The position numbers and the translations under genes were made by a program. A stretch of DNA of 64,000 bases from Chelydra serpentina (taxonomy: Eukaryota; Chordata; Testudines; Chelydridae), in assembly GCA_037349315.1 (NCBI GenBank), contig JBAIAC010000042.1, forward strand, positions 8,122,001 to 8,186,000, given 5' to 3'. Numbering within the stretch: position 1 is the stretch's first letter; each line of letters opens with the position of its first letter. The notes under the pieces are model-generated. The model saw only the letters and a program-made list of their open reading frames with translations, searched no databases and had not been told where the DNA came from. Of the stretch, positions 1 through 11,500 are shown in pieces.

Positions 1-170
1 AGACCCATAGGCCCCATAGATCCCGCATAGCTCCCTGTACCCCATAGCCCCCAGAACTCCAGCTACACACCCCACAGTGAGTGACCCTGCAGCCTATAAC
101 CCCCTGAAACCGCCATAGCCCCTGTTACATACCCCACAGTGAAAGACCCACATAGCACCCATAATGCTCC
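1..170. other. Intronic low-complexity C-rich sequence
   Basis: Imperfect repetition of CCCCATAG / ACCCCACAGTGA-type words. It is presumably an intron of the VWA5A-like gene upstream of the CR1 insertion. No exon is recognisable. Confidence 0.4.
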
Positions 171-2415
171 ATAGAATCATAGAATCATAGAATCATAGAA
201 TCTCATGGTTGGAAGGGACCTCAGGAGGTCATCTAGTCCAACCCCCTGCTCAAAGCAGGACCAACCCCAACTAGATCATCCCAGCCAGGGCTTTGTCAAG
301 CCTGACCTTAAAAACCTCTAAGGAAGGAGATTCCACCACCTCCCTAGGTAACCCATTCCAGTGCTTCACCACCCTACTAGTGAAAAAGTTTTTCCTAATA
401 TCCAACCTAAACCTCCCCCTCTGCAACTTGAGACCATTACTCCTTGTTCTGTCATCTTCTACCACTGAGAACAGTCTAGATCCATCCTCTTTGGAACCCC
501 CTTTTAGGTAGTTGAAAGCAGCTATCAAATCCCCCCTCACTCTTCTCTTCTGCAGGCTAAACAATCTCAGTTCCCTCAGCCTCTCCTCATAAGTCATGTG
601 CTCCAGCCCCCTAATCATTTTTGTTGCCCTCCGTTGGACTCTTTCCAATTTATCCACATCCTTCTTGTAGTGTGGGGCCCAAAACTGGACACAGTACTTC
701 AAATGAGGCCTCACCAGTGCCGAATAGAGGGGAATAATCACGTCCCTCGATCTGCTGGAAATGCCCCTACTTATACAGCCCAAAATGCCGTTAGCCTTCT
801 TGGCAACAAGGGCACACTGTTGACTCATATTCAGCTTTTCGTCCACTGTAACCCCTAGGTCCTTTTCTGCAGAACTGCTGCCCAGCCATTCGGTCCCTAG
901 TCTGTAGCAGTGCATGGGATTCTTCCGTCCTAAGTGCAGGACTCTGCACTTGTCCTTGTTGAACCTCATCAGATTTCTTTTGGCCCAATCCTCTAATTTG
1001 TCTAGGTCCCTCTGTATCCTATCCCTACCCTCCAGCGTATCAACCACTCCTCCCAGTTTAGTGTCATCTGCAAACTTGCTAAGGGTGCAGTCCACACCAT
1101 CCTCCAGGTCGTTGATGAAGATATTGAACAAAACCGGCCCCAGCACCGACCCTTGGGGCACTCCACTTGATACCGGCTGCCAACTAGACATGGAGCCATT
1201 GATCACTACCCGTTGAGCACGACCATCCAGCCAGTTTTCTATCCACCTTACCGTCCATTCATCCAGCCCATACTTCTTTAACTTGCTGGCAAGAACGCTG
1301 TGCGAGACTGTATCAAAAGCTTTGCTAAAGTCAAGAAATAGCACATCCACTGCTTTCCCCTCATCCACAGAGCCAGTTATCTCATCATAGAAGGCAATTA
1401 GGTTAGTCAGGCATGACTTGCCCTTGGTGAATCCATGCTGACTGTTCCTGATCACTTTCCCCTCCTTTAAGTGGTTCAGAATTGATTCCTTGAGGACCTG
1501 TTCCATGATTTTTCCAGGGATTGAGGTGAGACTGACTGGCCTGTAGTTCCCCGGATCTTCCTTCTTCCCTTTTTTAAAGATGGGCACTACATTCGCTTTT
1601 TTCCAGTCATCCGGGACCTCCCCCTATTGCCATGATTTGTCAAAGATAATGGCCAATGGCTCTGTAATCACATCGGCCAACTCCTTTAGTACCCTCGGAT
1701 GCAGTGCATCCGGCCCCATGGACTTGTGTTCGTCCAGCTTTTCTAAATAGTCCCGAACTACTTCTTTCTCCACAGAGGGCTGGTCACCTCCTCCCCATAC
1801 CGTGCTGCGGAGTGCAGCCATCTGGGAGCTGCCCTTGTCTGTGAAGACAGAGGCAAAAAAAGCATTGAGTACACTAGCTTTCTCCACATCCTCTGTCACA
1901 AGGTTCCCTCCCTCATTCAGCAAGGGGCCCACACGTTCCTTGACTTTCTTCTTGTTGCTAACATACCTGAAGAAACCCTTCTTGTTACTCCTAACATCTC
2001 CAGCTAGCTGCAACTCCAAGTGTGATTTGGCCTTCCTAATTTCACTCCTGCATGCCTGAACAATATTTTTATACTCCTCCCTGGTCATTTGTCCAATCTT
2101 CCACTTCTTGTAAGCTGCTTTTTTGTGTTTAAGACGAGCAAGGATTTCACTGTTAAGCCAAGCTGGTCGCCTGCCATATTTACTTTTCTTTCTACACATC
2201 GGGATGGTTTGTTCCTGCAACCTCAATAAGGTTTCTTTAAAATACAGCCAGCTTTCCTCGACTCCTTTCCCCCTCATGTTATTCTCCCAGGGGACCTTGC
2301 CCATCAGTTCCCTGAGGGAGTCAAAGTCTGCTTTTCTGAAGTCCAGGCTCTGTATTCTACTGTTCTCCTTTCTTCCTTGTGTCAGGATCCTGAACTCGAC
2401 CAGGCCAGTACTGTG
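171..2415 (-). mobile_element. CR1 LINE, 5'-truncated, near-intact ORF2 3' half
   Basis: CR1-clade non-LTR retrotransposon inserted antisense in a VWA5A intron. Its 3' end is at 171-203, with the octamer repeat ATAGAATC diagnostic of CR1 tails. Its 5' end is truncated near 2415, 170 bp before an exon. The tail and last 430 bp match the copy at 48255-48704 with only a few differences by eye, so this is a young lineage. Confidence 0.9.
271..2412 (-). pseudogene. CR1 ORF2 reverse transcriptase fragment with one in-frame stop
   Basis: Reverse transcriptase that would copy CR1 RNA at the target site. The frame is open from the truncated 5' end down to 271 except for one TAG at 1624-1626; the 271-1623 and 1627-2412 parts share the same frame. 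Visible RT motifs are LDFSKAFD (about 1312-1335), [15 protein letters not shown] (motif B) and FADD (about 1063-1074), the catalytic aspartates. The C-terminal [13 protein letters not shown] tail is typical of CR1. The endonuclease domain is absent because of 5' truncation. An upstream in-frame Met (2437-2439) lies in host DNA and is not part of the element. Confidence 0.85.
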
Positions 2416-2583
2416 TGCCCCGCGGTAAGTGCGCCCCACCCCCCACCCCCCGGCCTGAAATCCCCGCCCCAGGGCATGTGACCCACTTCAGCCATCCCGA
2501 AATCCCCTGATATCCCAGCCCAATATCTCATACCCGCCTGCTCTCCCAGTCCTCTGTCCCTCACCCCGTGTCTCTCTCTGTAG

Positions 2584-5500
2584 GGTGGGACGGGGAGGAC
2601 ATCACCCAGGGGGTCCCACGGGTACCCCAGGGGGAGTTGCCCTACACCCTGAGCCTAAGCGCCATGCTGCAGTCGCCCCACGGCATCGACCGCGTGCTCT
2701 CCAACTGCCCCCTCACCCCCCTGAGCTATACGACCGGGAACAGAACCACTGCCCAGGTAAGGGCTCACCCGGATGCCTGGGTCCCGGCCATCTCCACTGG
2801 GAGGAGCAGTGCAGGGGGGCAGCTCAGCAGTGGGGTGCCTGGGGTCCTCTGGGTTGGTGGGTGCTGGGGGTGACTCTGGGCTGAGTGGTGGGTGCCTGGG
2901 AAAGGGGCTGTGGGCTGGGGGGGATTTGGGGCAAGGCTGAGGCTTGGGGGGCAGGTCCCAGGGGGGTGAGAGATGTGGGGTAGGGCAGGGGGTGGGTCTC
3001 AAAAGCGGGAGCTGTGGCCAGACTCTTTGGGTGATTGGGGTGGGGAGGGGATAAAGCGACACCAACGGATCTGGGGAATTTCCCAATTTCTCTGGGGAAA
3101 ATCTGGGCAGGCTGAAATCTGCCAGTTTGGGGATGAAATTCCTGGCAGTCGCTGGGCTCTGTTAGTCTTTAGTTTTTTGGATTTTCCTTCTCCGTGTTTC
3201 TTAGTGGAAGGAAATGGAGGTGGGGGGACCAGGAAAATTTCACCCCCAAATTGGAAAGATTTAGCCCCCCAAAATGTCAAATTTTTGCAATTTTTCACCA
3301 GGAAAAGCTAAGTTCCTGTGTTGGCCTTTGGGGTTGTTTTTCCCTCTCTTTTCTCCACCTAACCCGGAGGGGCCCACCCAGCTTTCCCTGGGTCGGCTCC
3401 TCACCCCGGCTCCATGGGGGGGCGCCGAGCCGGGCGCAAGAGCCGGTGGGACCTTACTCCCCCCGGAATTGTGTGGAGGTGACTGTGTGTCTGTCACCCC
3501 CCAGGTGTCGCTGGCCCAGGCCCCCCCATGGAACCGGGACGTGGAGCTGCTGGTGTATTACACGGAGCCGCACAAACCCAGCGCGGTACTGGAGGCCGGG
3601 CTGCCCGGAGCCGAGCCAGGTGTGGGAGGGGATCCTGAACCCTACTACCTCTGGCCAGGGGCGCAGAGGGGGATCCGTGGGGCAGGGATCTGGGGAGGGT
3701 GAGGTAGATGCTGGTCAGTGAGGTGGGATCGGGGGGGGGGGGACACACCGGGCAATGAAGGAAATGGTTGGGGAATGGGGGGTCCTGGGGCTGATGGGGG
3801 ATAGGTGCTGGGGGAATCTGGGGGCAGGCGAGGGTGGGGGGACAGGAGCAGGAGGCCTTGGGGGAGCTGGGGATAGGGTGTGTGTGGAGGTTGGGGGACA
3901 GGAGCTGGGGGTCTTGGGGGAGGTGGCAGGGCAGGGTATCTGGGAGCAGGCGGGCACTGGGGAGCACTGCAGGTTTGGGGAGCATGGGGGAGAACTGGGG
4001 ATGGGAGAGCAGGCACTGGGGGCCTGGGGATTGGGGGTGGTGGGGGATCTAAGGGGAGAGAGGGGTGGAGAGAGGGACAGAGCAGTGAGGGTGGATCTCT
4101 AGGGCAGTTGGGGGTGCTGAGAGGGCTGGGTATTGGGGGTGGAGGTTCTAGGGGGGGAGGTGTGAGGGGACGGACAGCAGTGGGGGTGGATCTCTGGGGG
4201 CGATGAGGGGGCAGCTCACGGGGCCCACCCCATTTGGGGGCTGGCCCCCATCTCCCTGCAGGCTCCCTGATGGGCGACCCGGCCGTCATGGTGACTCTGC
4301 TGCCCAGCGTGCCTGAGGCAGTGCCGGCCCAGAGCCAGGTCGGGGAGTTCATCCTCCTACTGGACCGCTCCGGCAGCATGACGTGCCCCATGGACGGCAG
4401 AGACCTCTCCCGCCAGCGCATCGACAGCGCCAAGGTACGGCCAGACGGGAGGCTGCGCTCGATGGGCCCGTGCCGGGGGAGCAGCTGTCTGAGCCCGTGG
4501 GGCTGACTCTCCGTCCGTCTGTCTGTCCCCAGGAGACCCTGGTCCTGCTCTTGAAGAGTTTGCCTCTGGGCTGTTATTTCAACATCTACGGCTTTGGGTC
4601 TGAGTTCAAGTCCTTCTACCCGTGAGTCCGAGGGGCAGGGCAGGGAGGGGGCTGGCTGGGTTAGGGGGCAGGGGGTGTCTGTGGGTTAGGGGGCAGGGCT
4701 GGTTAGGGGGCAGGGGGTGTCTGTGGCTTATGGGGCAGGGATGGTTAGGGAGTAGGGGCTGTCTGTGGGTTAGGGGGCAGGGCTGGCTGGGGGCAGGGTG
4801 TCCCTGTCTCCAGCTGTCCCAGCCCCAGACTCCTTTGGCCCCCTGCAGGCAGAGCGTGGAATATACCCAGCAGACCATGGCCGAGTCCCTCCAGTGCATC
4901 CAACGGCTCCAGGCTAACCTGGGGGGCACCGAGATCTTGGAGCCGCTACGAGCCATTTACCTCAGCCCCTGCCGGGACGGGCACCCACGCCAGGTACTGG
5001 GGGCACCGGGGCCAGCTGGAGGGGCATCCTGGGGCGGGCTTGGAGAGTGATTGTGGGGCCGAGAGGTGATGTGGGGGGTCTCAGAGAGGGATGCAGGCCT
5101 GGGGGAACAGACTCCTAGACTTTCAGGACAGAAGGGACCATCGTGATCATCTCATCAGGCCCCAGCTCCTCCCCCCGGCCCCCGTGACAACCCCTCGCCC
5201 CCCATGACACCCCAACCCCCAGAACAGCCTCGGGCTGAGTCACTGGCACCCCCAAACCCTGAGTTACAGGCCTCAGGTCACAGCAACTCCCCGCAGTTGC
5301 TTCAGTTCAAACCAGTGAGTGCCCCGGGCCCCAGGCTGCTGAGGGAGACCAACCCCCTAGGATCTCTGCCAATCTGAGCTGGGGGAAAATCCCTTCTCCA
5401 CCTCACACGTGGGGGTCAGCTTGCCCGGAGGATGGGGGCGAGACCACCCCCAGCCAGCTCCCTGGGAACGATTCTCTGCTGAGCTCCCCCACGCAGCCCC

Positions 5501-8500
5501 GCAGTGCCCCGTCCCTGTCCATGGGGTGTTTGCTCCCAGCTGTCGCCATGGGCCATAAGTCATTGCAGGTCCCTCCTTGCCTGTCCACCCACTGCTCCCC
5601 TCGGAGGCTGTTCCTGAACTTCCAAGGGGGAGACCCTGGGAGAGGGGATTGGAGAGGGGCTGGGGCTCTGGGCCCAATGGGAGGCCGGTGCCCTTGGGGG
5701 TGTGAGCAGGGCATGGCAGGTAACAACCGCTGGGGGGACCTCTGTATAGAGCTGGGAGCCGCGCCCAGCCCTGGGGGGTGCCCTGCAGCCCAGAGGGGCA
5801 GGGAGGACACACGCGGCGGGGGGGGGAGGTCAGGAAGGAGCTCACGGAAAGGTGCCCACAGCAGTCGGTGGGTTCTTGTCTCCAGGGGCCGGCGAACAGG
5901 TGATGGGTGGGGGTTGGGGTCATGCCTAGGGGTTGGGGGTCACAGAGATAGGGGAGAAGGTCAGCAGTCTCCATCTGTCAGCCCCTCAGGGGAGATCTCT
6001 GGGAGGGGAGGGATGGGGCTGGGGGTCTCTGGGAGGGTCTCCAGGGGGGTTGGGGTCTCCTGGTCTGACAGCGTCTCTTCTCCCCAGCTGTTCGTGTTTA
6101 CAGACGGGGAGGTAGAGAACACCCAGGACGTCATCGCAGAGGTGCAGCGTCACCGGGGGACCCACAGGTAACGGAGGTGCCTGCCCCCCCCAGCCCTGCC
6201 CCCATTAGCATTGCCATCATGTGGACCCCCTCACCATATATAGCTTCCCAGTCTTCCCATAGTGCCCAGCATCTGCCCAACCCTTCACCTCACCAGTCAG
6301 CATGGGGAGCCACCCCCCAGCCCAGCCAGCCCTACTGACCCCTCTACAACTGCCAGAACTGGATGGGCCCCACCAGCTCTGCCCCCCACCCCGGTCTCTC
6401 CCACCCCCCCTGAACTCTGGCCCCCCTGCAGGTGCTTCTCCTTTGGCATCGGGGACGGGGCCTCCACTGCTCTGATCAAAGGCATCGCCCGGGCAGCGGG
6501 GGGCAGCGCCGAGTTCATCACCGGCCAGGACCGCATACAGCCCAAGGTGAGAACCCAGGAGTCCGGGCTCCCAGCTCCCCCACTCTAGCCCACCAGCCCC
6601 CACTCCCCTCCAGAGCTGGGGATAGAACCCAGGCGTCCTGGCCCACCCTGTGTGTGCCGGTCTTTCCCCTAGGTGCTGCAGTCGCTGAAGCGGGCCCTGC
6701 AGCCGGCGGTGACCGGGATCTCACTGAGCTGGGATCTGCCCCCCGGGATGCAAGCGGAGCTGCTGCACCGGGGCCCCGACGTGATCTTCTCTGGGCATCG
6801 GTGCCTCATCTACGCCCAGCTCCACGGGCAGCCCCAGGTGAGAGAGTGAGGCCCCCTCCCTGGGACGCTCCCAGGGCTCGGGGTCAGTGACTGAGCTAAG
6901 AGCCCCCTAGTCTCCTCCTGGGCTATAACTCTGACCCCGAACGATCGCCATTGGGTTGGAGCTCTCTGTGCTACCCTAGCCCCATTACTTCTCAATGGGT
7001 ATAGTTAACTCTGAACCCTAATGATAGCCATTGGGCCGGGGATCTCTGGGCTACCCCAACCCTGTTGATCTGAATTGGAATTGATAACTCTGATCCCTAA
7101 TGATGGCCATTGAGCCAGGGGATCTCTGTGATACCCTAGCCCCATTGATTTCAGGGGATTGTTAACTCTGACCCCTAATGAGGGCCACTGGGCTGCAGGT
7201 CTCTGTACTAGCCTGTCTGCATTGATCTCAGGGCAGGTCTACACTACAAATTTACATCGGCGCATCTGCACCGCTGTAGCACGTCTGGTGAAGATGCTCT
7301 AAACCGACGGAAGAAGCTCTCCTGCCGACATAGCGCTGTTTACACGGAGGGCTAAGGTCGGTGTAACTATGTAGCTCAGGGGAGTGGATTTTTCATGCTC
7401 CTGAGCGACGTAGTTCTACCAAAGTATGTAGTGTAGACAAGACCTCAGTGGGGATCGATAACTCTGACCTCTAATGATGGCCACTGGGCTGGAAGTCTCT
7501 GTGCTACCCCAGCCCCATTGAGCTCAATGGGGATTGTTAACTCTGGACCCTTATGACGGCCATTGGGCTGACTAGGCTAGCCCCCCAACTGGTGTTAATT
7601 GGGTGTATTTGCCCCCTTTGTTCTGTAAGCTGGGTCTGGGGGGTCCCAGGGCATCTTCTCCCACCTTGCATTCCACCTTGGACCACCTCTCTTTGCCCGC
7701 AGCCCCATGACACTCCCATGGGTGGCGTCACCCTGCAGTACCGCATCCAGGACCAGACCTACAAGGAGACTCTGCAGTTCCCCCTGCAGCCACAGGATGG
7801 AGACAGGTGACAGCAATGCTCCCCTGGCTCCCATCCCCCACCCCAGGCAGCTAGGTCCTGCCCCCCCACGTCCCCACCCCAGCAGAATAGAGATTGGATG
7901 GGACCTGTCCCCCTGGCTCCCAGCCCCCCTTCTGTGACCACTAGACCTCACTTCCTTCCTGGTGCCAGGATAGAACCCAGGAGTCCTGGCACCCGCCTCC
8001 CCATCCCCATCCCATCCCACTAAACCCTGCTCCCCTCCCTGCAGCGGCTGGAACCCAGGCGTCCAGGGCTGACCCCATGACTCTCTCTCCCCGGCACAGG
8101 CTGCCCATTCACCGGCTGGCAGCCAAGTCGCTGCTGCTGGAGCTGGAAGGGGCCGTGAGCGCCGGGTCGGAGGGGGACCGGCGCCGGGCACTGGAGGCTA
8201 GCCTGAGCTCAGGGGTCGTCTGCTCCCTCACGGCCTACGTAGGGGTGGACACGGAGCGGGGGCAGCCGGTGCAGGGGCCGCTGGTGAGACAAGACATCCC
8301 ACTGGCAGGTAACCCCCGAATGGGTCGGGGCTCCTGGCGCCAGGGGGGACCGAGCATGTGGGGGGAACTCGGGTGGGAGGGGGAACCTGGCACTGGGAAG
8401 GGGGAATGGGGGGAACCTGGCGCTGGGGAGGAGGGGAATTCCGGGAGGGATCCCAGCACGGGGGAATCCCAGTGTAACGGGGGGACCCAGAAGCATGGGG

Positions 8501-11500
8501 GGGGCATCATGCTTATGGGGTAATGTCCCTTTGCCCCTCTCCCTGCCCCCCCCCCCCGACTCCCGTGGGGCTGTGCTGCCCCCTCCCTGGTCCAGGGCGA
8601 CGGCAACCCCCCAGGGTATGGGGAGAGCAGGGGCGCTGGCAGGGTGAGACGGGGGTAGCCCACGGGGCTTGGCCCCCACCCAACCGGGAGAGTGGGACCT
8701 GTGTTTCCCCCCAGACAGACGGACAGAGACAGGCAGGCAGGCGGAGACCCAGAGTCAGACAGGGACAGAGACTGAGAATCAGACAGGACAGACCCAGACA
8801 GGGACAGGACGGAGAGATGCAGAGAGAGAAACAGACCCAGACAGATGCAGGGACAGGAGGGGCGGGTGCATCACTGTCATGAGCAGACCTGGCTAGCGGG
8901 GGCCTCTCACCCCCCAGCATCCTTCCCTCATCCATGGGGCGCAGCACCCACCCCTGCATCCCCTGGGGCTGGAGGAGGGGTCCTGGCTGAGGGGAGAAGA
9001 ATGGGGCTATGGTGACTGGATCTGGGGGTCACAGTCAGCGGGGAAGGGGCAGGAGCTGGGGAGATTTTGGCTGTTATGGAGCTGCGGGAAGAGGAGGATG
9101 GGGCTGGGTGTGGGGGTATCCAAGCTGAGGGGTATGGGGGATGGGATGGGATGGCCCAGCGGTGCATTGGCTCTAGGTGCCTGGGGGGTGATGGATTTCT
9201 CCTCCCTCCCTTTGCTTCTCTGTGTCTGTTTGCATGTCCGTCTGTCTCTCTCTCTCTCTGTCCATCTGCTCCCTACATTTAGATTATCATCTGCATGGAT
9301 TCCATGAAGACTGGGTCCCGATAGAACAGATCTCAATAGACCGTGTCTGCGAGCGGCCGTCGAGCATAGATGAACCGAACCAGCGCAGTGTCTTCGGGCG
9401 CTTGTCCCGTGACTTGGTTGAGGAACATACGCTTCACTGCTACAAGTGCCCGCAGCTCCCAAAGTCCAGTACCAGCCATCTCCTCCCTCAGAAGTGCCTG
9501 TCCTGGCTCCGTGGCCTCCCAAAGCTCAACTGGGGGAGCCCCCAATGCAAGGGCAGACAGTCCTGCAATCAGGGGGTCCCGCTGGAGACGGCGCCCCAAA
9601 AAGGTGATGGGGGCACGGGCTGGGAGTCAGGACTCCGGGGGTGGGCAAACACCAGGGTGACGCTTCATCGGGTTAGAGACAGATGTGCCCGGAAGTTCAC
9701 GAAGCGGCGCGAGTATTTTAAAACTACATAGAAAATGAAGGAAATTCCTAGGCGAAAAACCTTTGTGTCGCTGGGGGAGGGGGACTCCTTAGCTGTTTTT
9801 TTTAAGTGTCGCAAAGCAAATTATCTCGAAACAAAATGAATAAAACAATAAGGAAACCCCCAGGCAAAAAAATCTGTGAAGCTGGAATTTGGGGCGTGAG
9901 TTTGTGTCAGTGAGCTAAGTGTGTGTCGGGGGGGGATCAGTAGTTTTTAGTAACAGAAATGTCTCTGAGCAGTTTTCTCTGAAATAAACACAGAGGGGAA
10001 GTCCCAGGCAAAAAATCCTTGTGAAGCCAGGCCTAAGCTTGGACTTTTGTACAGGCGAGTTCAGGGGCAAAAGTCTTTATTGGCACATTCTGGTTTATAA
10101 ACGAAGAAACCCACGAAAGGCAGAAATTTTAAAGTGAAGGCTAACCTTAAAACCTGAATTTGGAGAGTCTGGAAATACAAAGTTACAGTAGCCCAGATGG
10201 CTATGATATCATATAGACTCTGTAACTTCTCGTCCACCGCTACCCCTTTAGACGCTTGTCTCTCTCTCCAGACTTAGGTCTGTATTGCAGGTTGTAGTGG
10301 GGGATGGTCCCAGGGTCAGTTTGTGTTTGAGAAACACCCTGGGGTCATGGAATTAATGGCTGGGCTGGGACATTCACAGGGAGTTGGGTGCCCATCTCCA
10401 ATTGAAAGTTAATTGTCATCCCATGGGTGCAAGAAGGGGCAGAGTTAAGGATGTCTTTGGCGGGGTTAAGGGTGCAGAAGAGCAGATAAAGGGTGCCCAT
10501 GGATGAGGCAGTGTTAAGGGTGCAGAGGAGCAGGTAAAGGACACCCATGGAGGGACAGTTAAGGACACACAGAGGGTCACAATTAAGGTTGTTGGCTGTC
10601 CTCCAGCCTGGACAGGCCACGTCGCTGTTCTGTACCCACAACCCTGTACCAGCCCCATCTCCTCAGGTCTCTCCCCAAAGTGGGCACCGGAGGAGTATCC
10701 CTTGCTGAGGCTGGTGTATCTGCAAAATGCCGACGGCTCGTGGGACCTGGACCCCCAGCTGGCTGCCGTGCTGGGGGTGAGCGAGGCCGATGCCAGGGGG
10801 AGGATACCCAGTGAGGTGAGCGGGGGTGGGGAGGAGGGACGGACTGTGCAGAGGAGAGGAGAGATGGGGGGCAGGTGCCATGGGTTGGGCCTGTTCTCTA
10901 CTCCCAGATGAGATTGGGGGTGACCCAGGCTGGTGGTGGGGAGGGGAGTCTGAGGGTGACTGGATTAAATGACCTGTGAACCTGAAGCCCAGTGGGCGAG
11001 ACGGGCCCAGATCGGGGGGCTGGGAACCCCCTAATGGGTTGGAAGCATTGGATTGAGGGGGCCCAGGGCCAGGTGGAGGCGCCCAGGCTGGGCCCTGTCT
11101 CAGGCCATCTCCCTACCCCCCAGGCATGGCACTGGGCATCTGGGTAGGGGGTCCATGGTGCTGGAGCGGGTGCGCTAGGAATCCTCTGAGTCTGGAAGCG
11201 GGGGGCTCCCTAGGGCAGGGGGAAGGCTGGGTGGGGGATGGAGACCGGGGGGGGGGGGGGGGGAGACTCAGGACGGGTGCTGACTCAAGCTGTCTCTCTC
11301 CTGCCCCCTGCAGGACGTGACCCCCAATGTCTGGGCCACGGTGCTGGCCGTGGTCTGGCTGCATGGCCGGGCCGTGGGGCAGCACGCCGAGTGGGAGCTG
11401 CTGGAGGCCAAGGCTGTCGGCTGGGTGCGGGACCGAGCAGGTGAGAGGAGGTCTGGGGGGTGGGGGGCAGGGACAGTGTCCAGGGTCTCAACCCCGAGAG

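Noticed and set aside
2655..3086. Long Pro-rich antisense open frame overlapping VWA5A exon 2584-2756
   Set aside because: Low-complexity proline/serine translation of G-rich DNA opposite a phase-verified exon; no domain.
3645..4433. 262-residue antisense frame, very Pro-rich
   Set aside because: A translation of the G-rich minisatellite and of exon 4262-4434 on the wrong strand.
8281..8284. Alternative donor GTGAGA within the VWA5A exon ending at 8308
   Set aside because: Using it breaks the phase into exon 9283 and drops the VRQDIP residues that fit the family.
8596..8642. Possible extra VWA5A exon between AG 8594-8595 and GGTGAG
   Set aside because: Exon 8100-8308 joins 9283-9603 in perfect phase without it, and its 47 bp would break the frame.
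9333..9599. Antisense 88-residue frame opposite the linker exon
   Set aside because: No splice signals suit the minus strand, while the plus-strand exon is phase-consistent with both neighbours.
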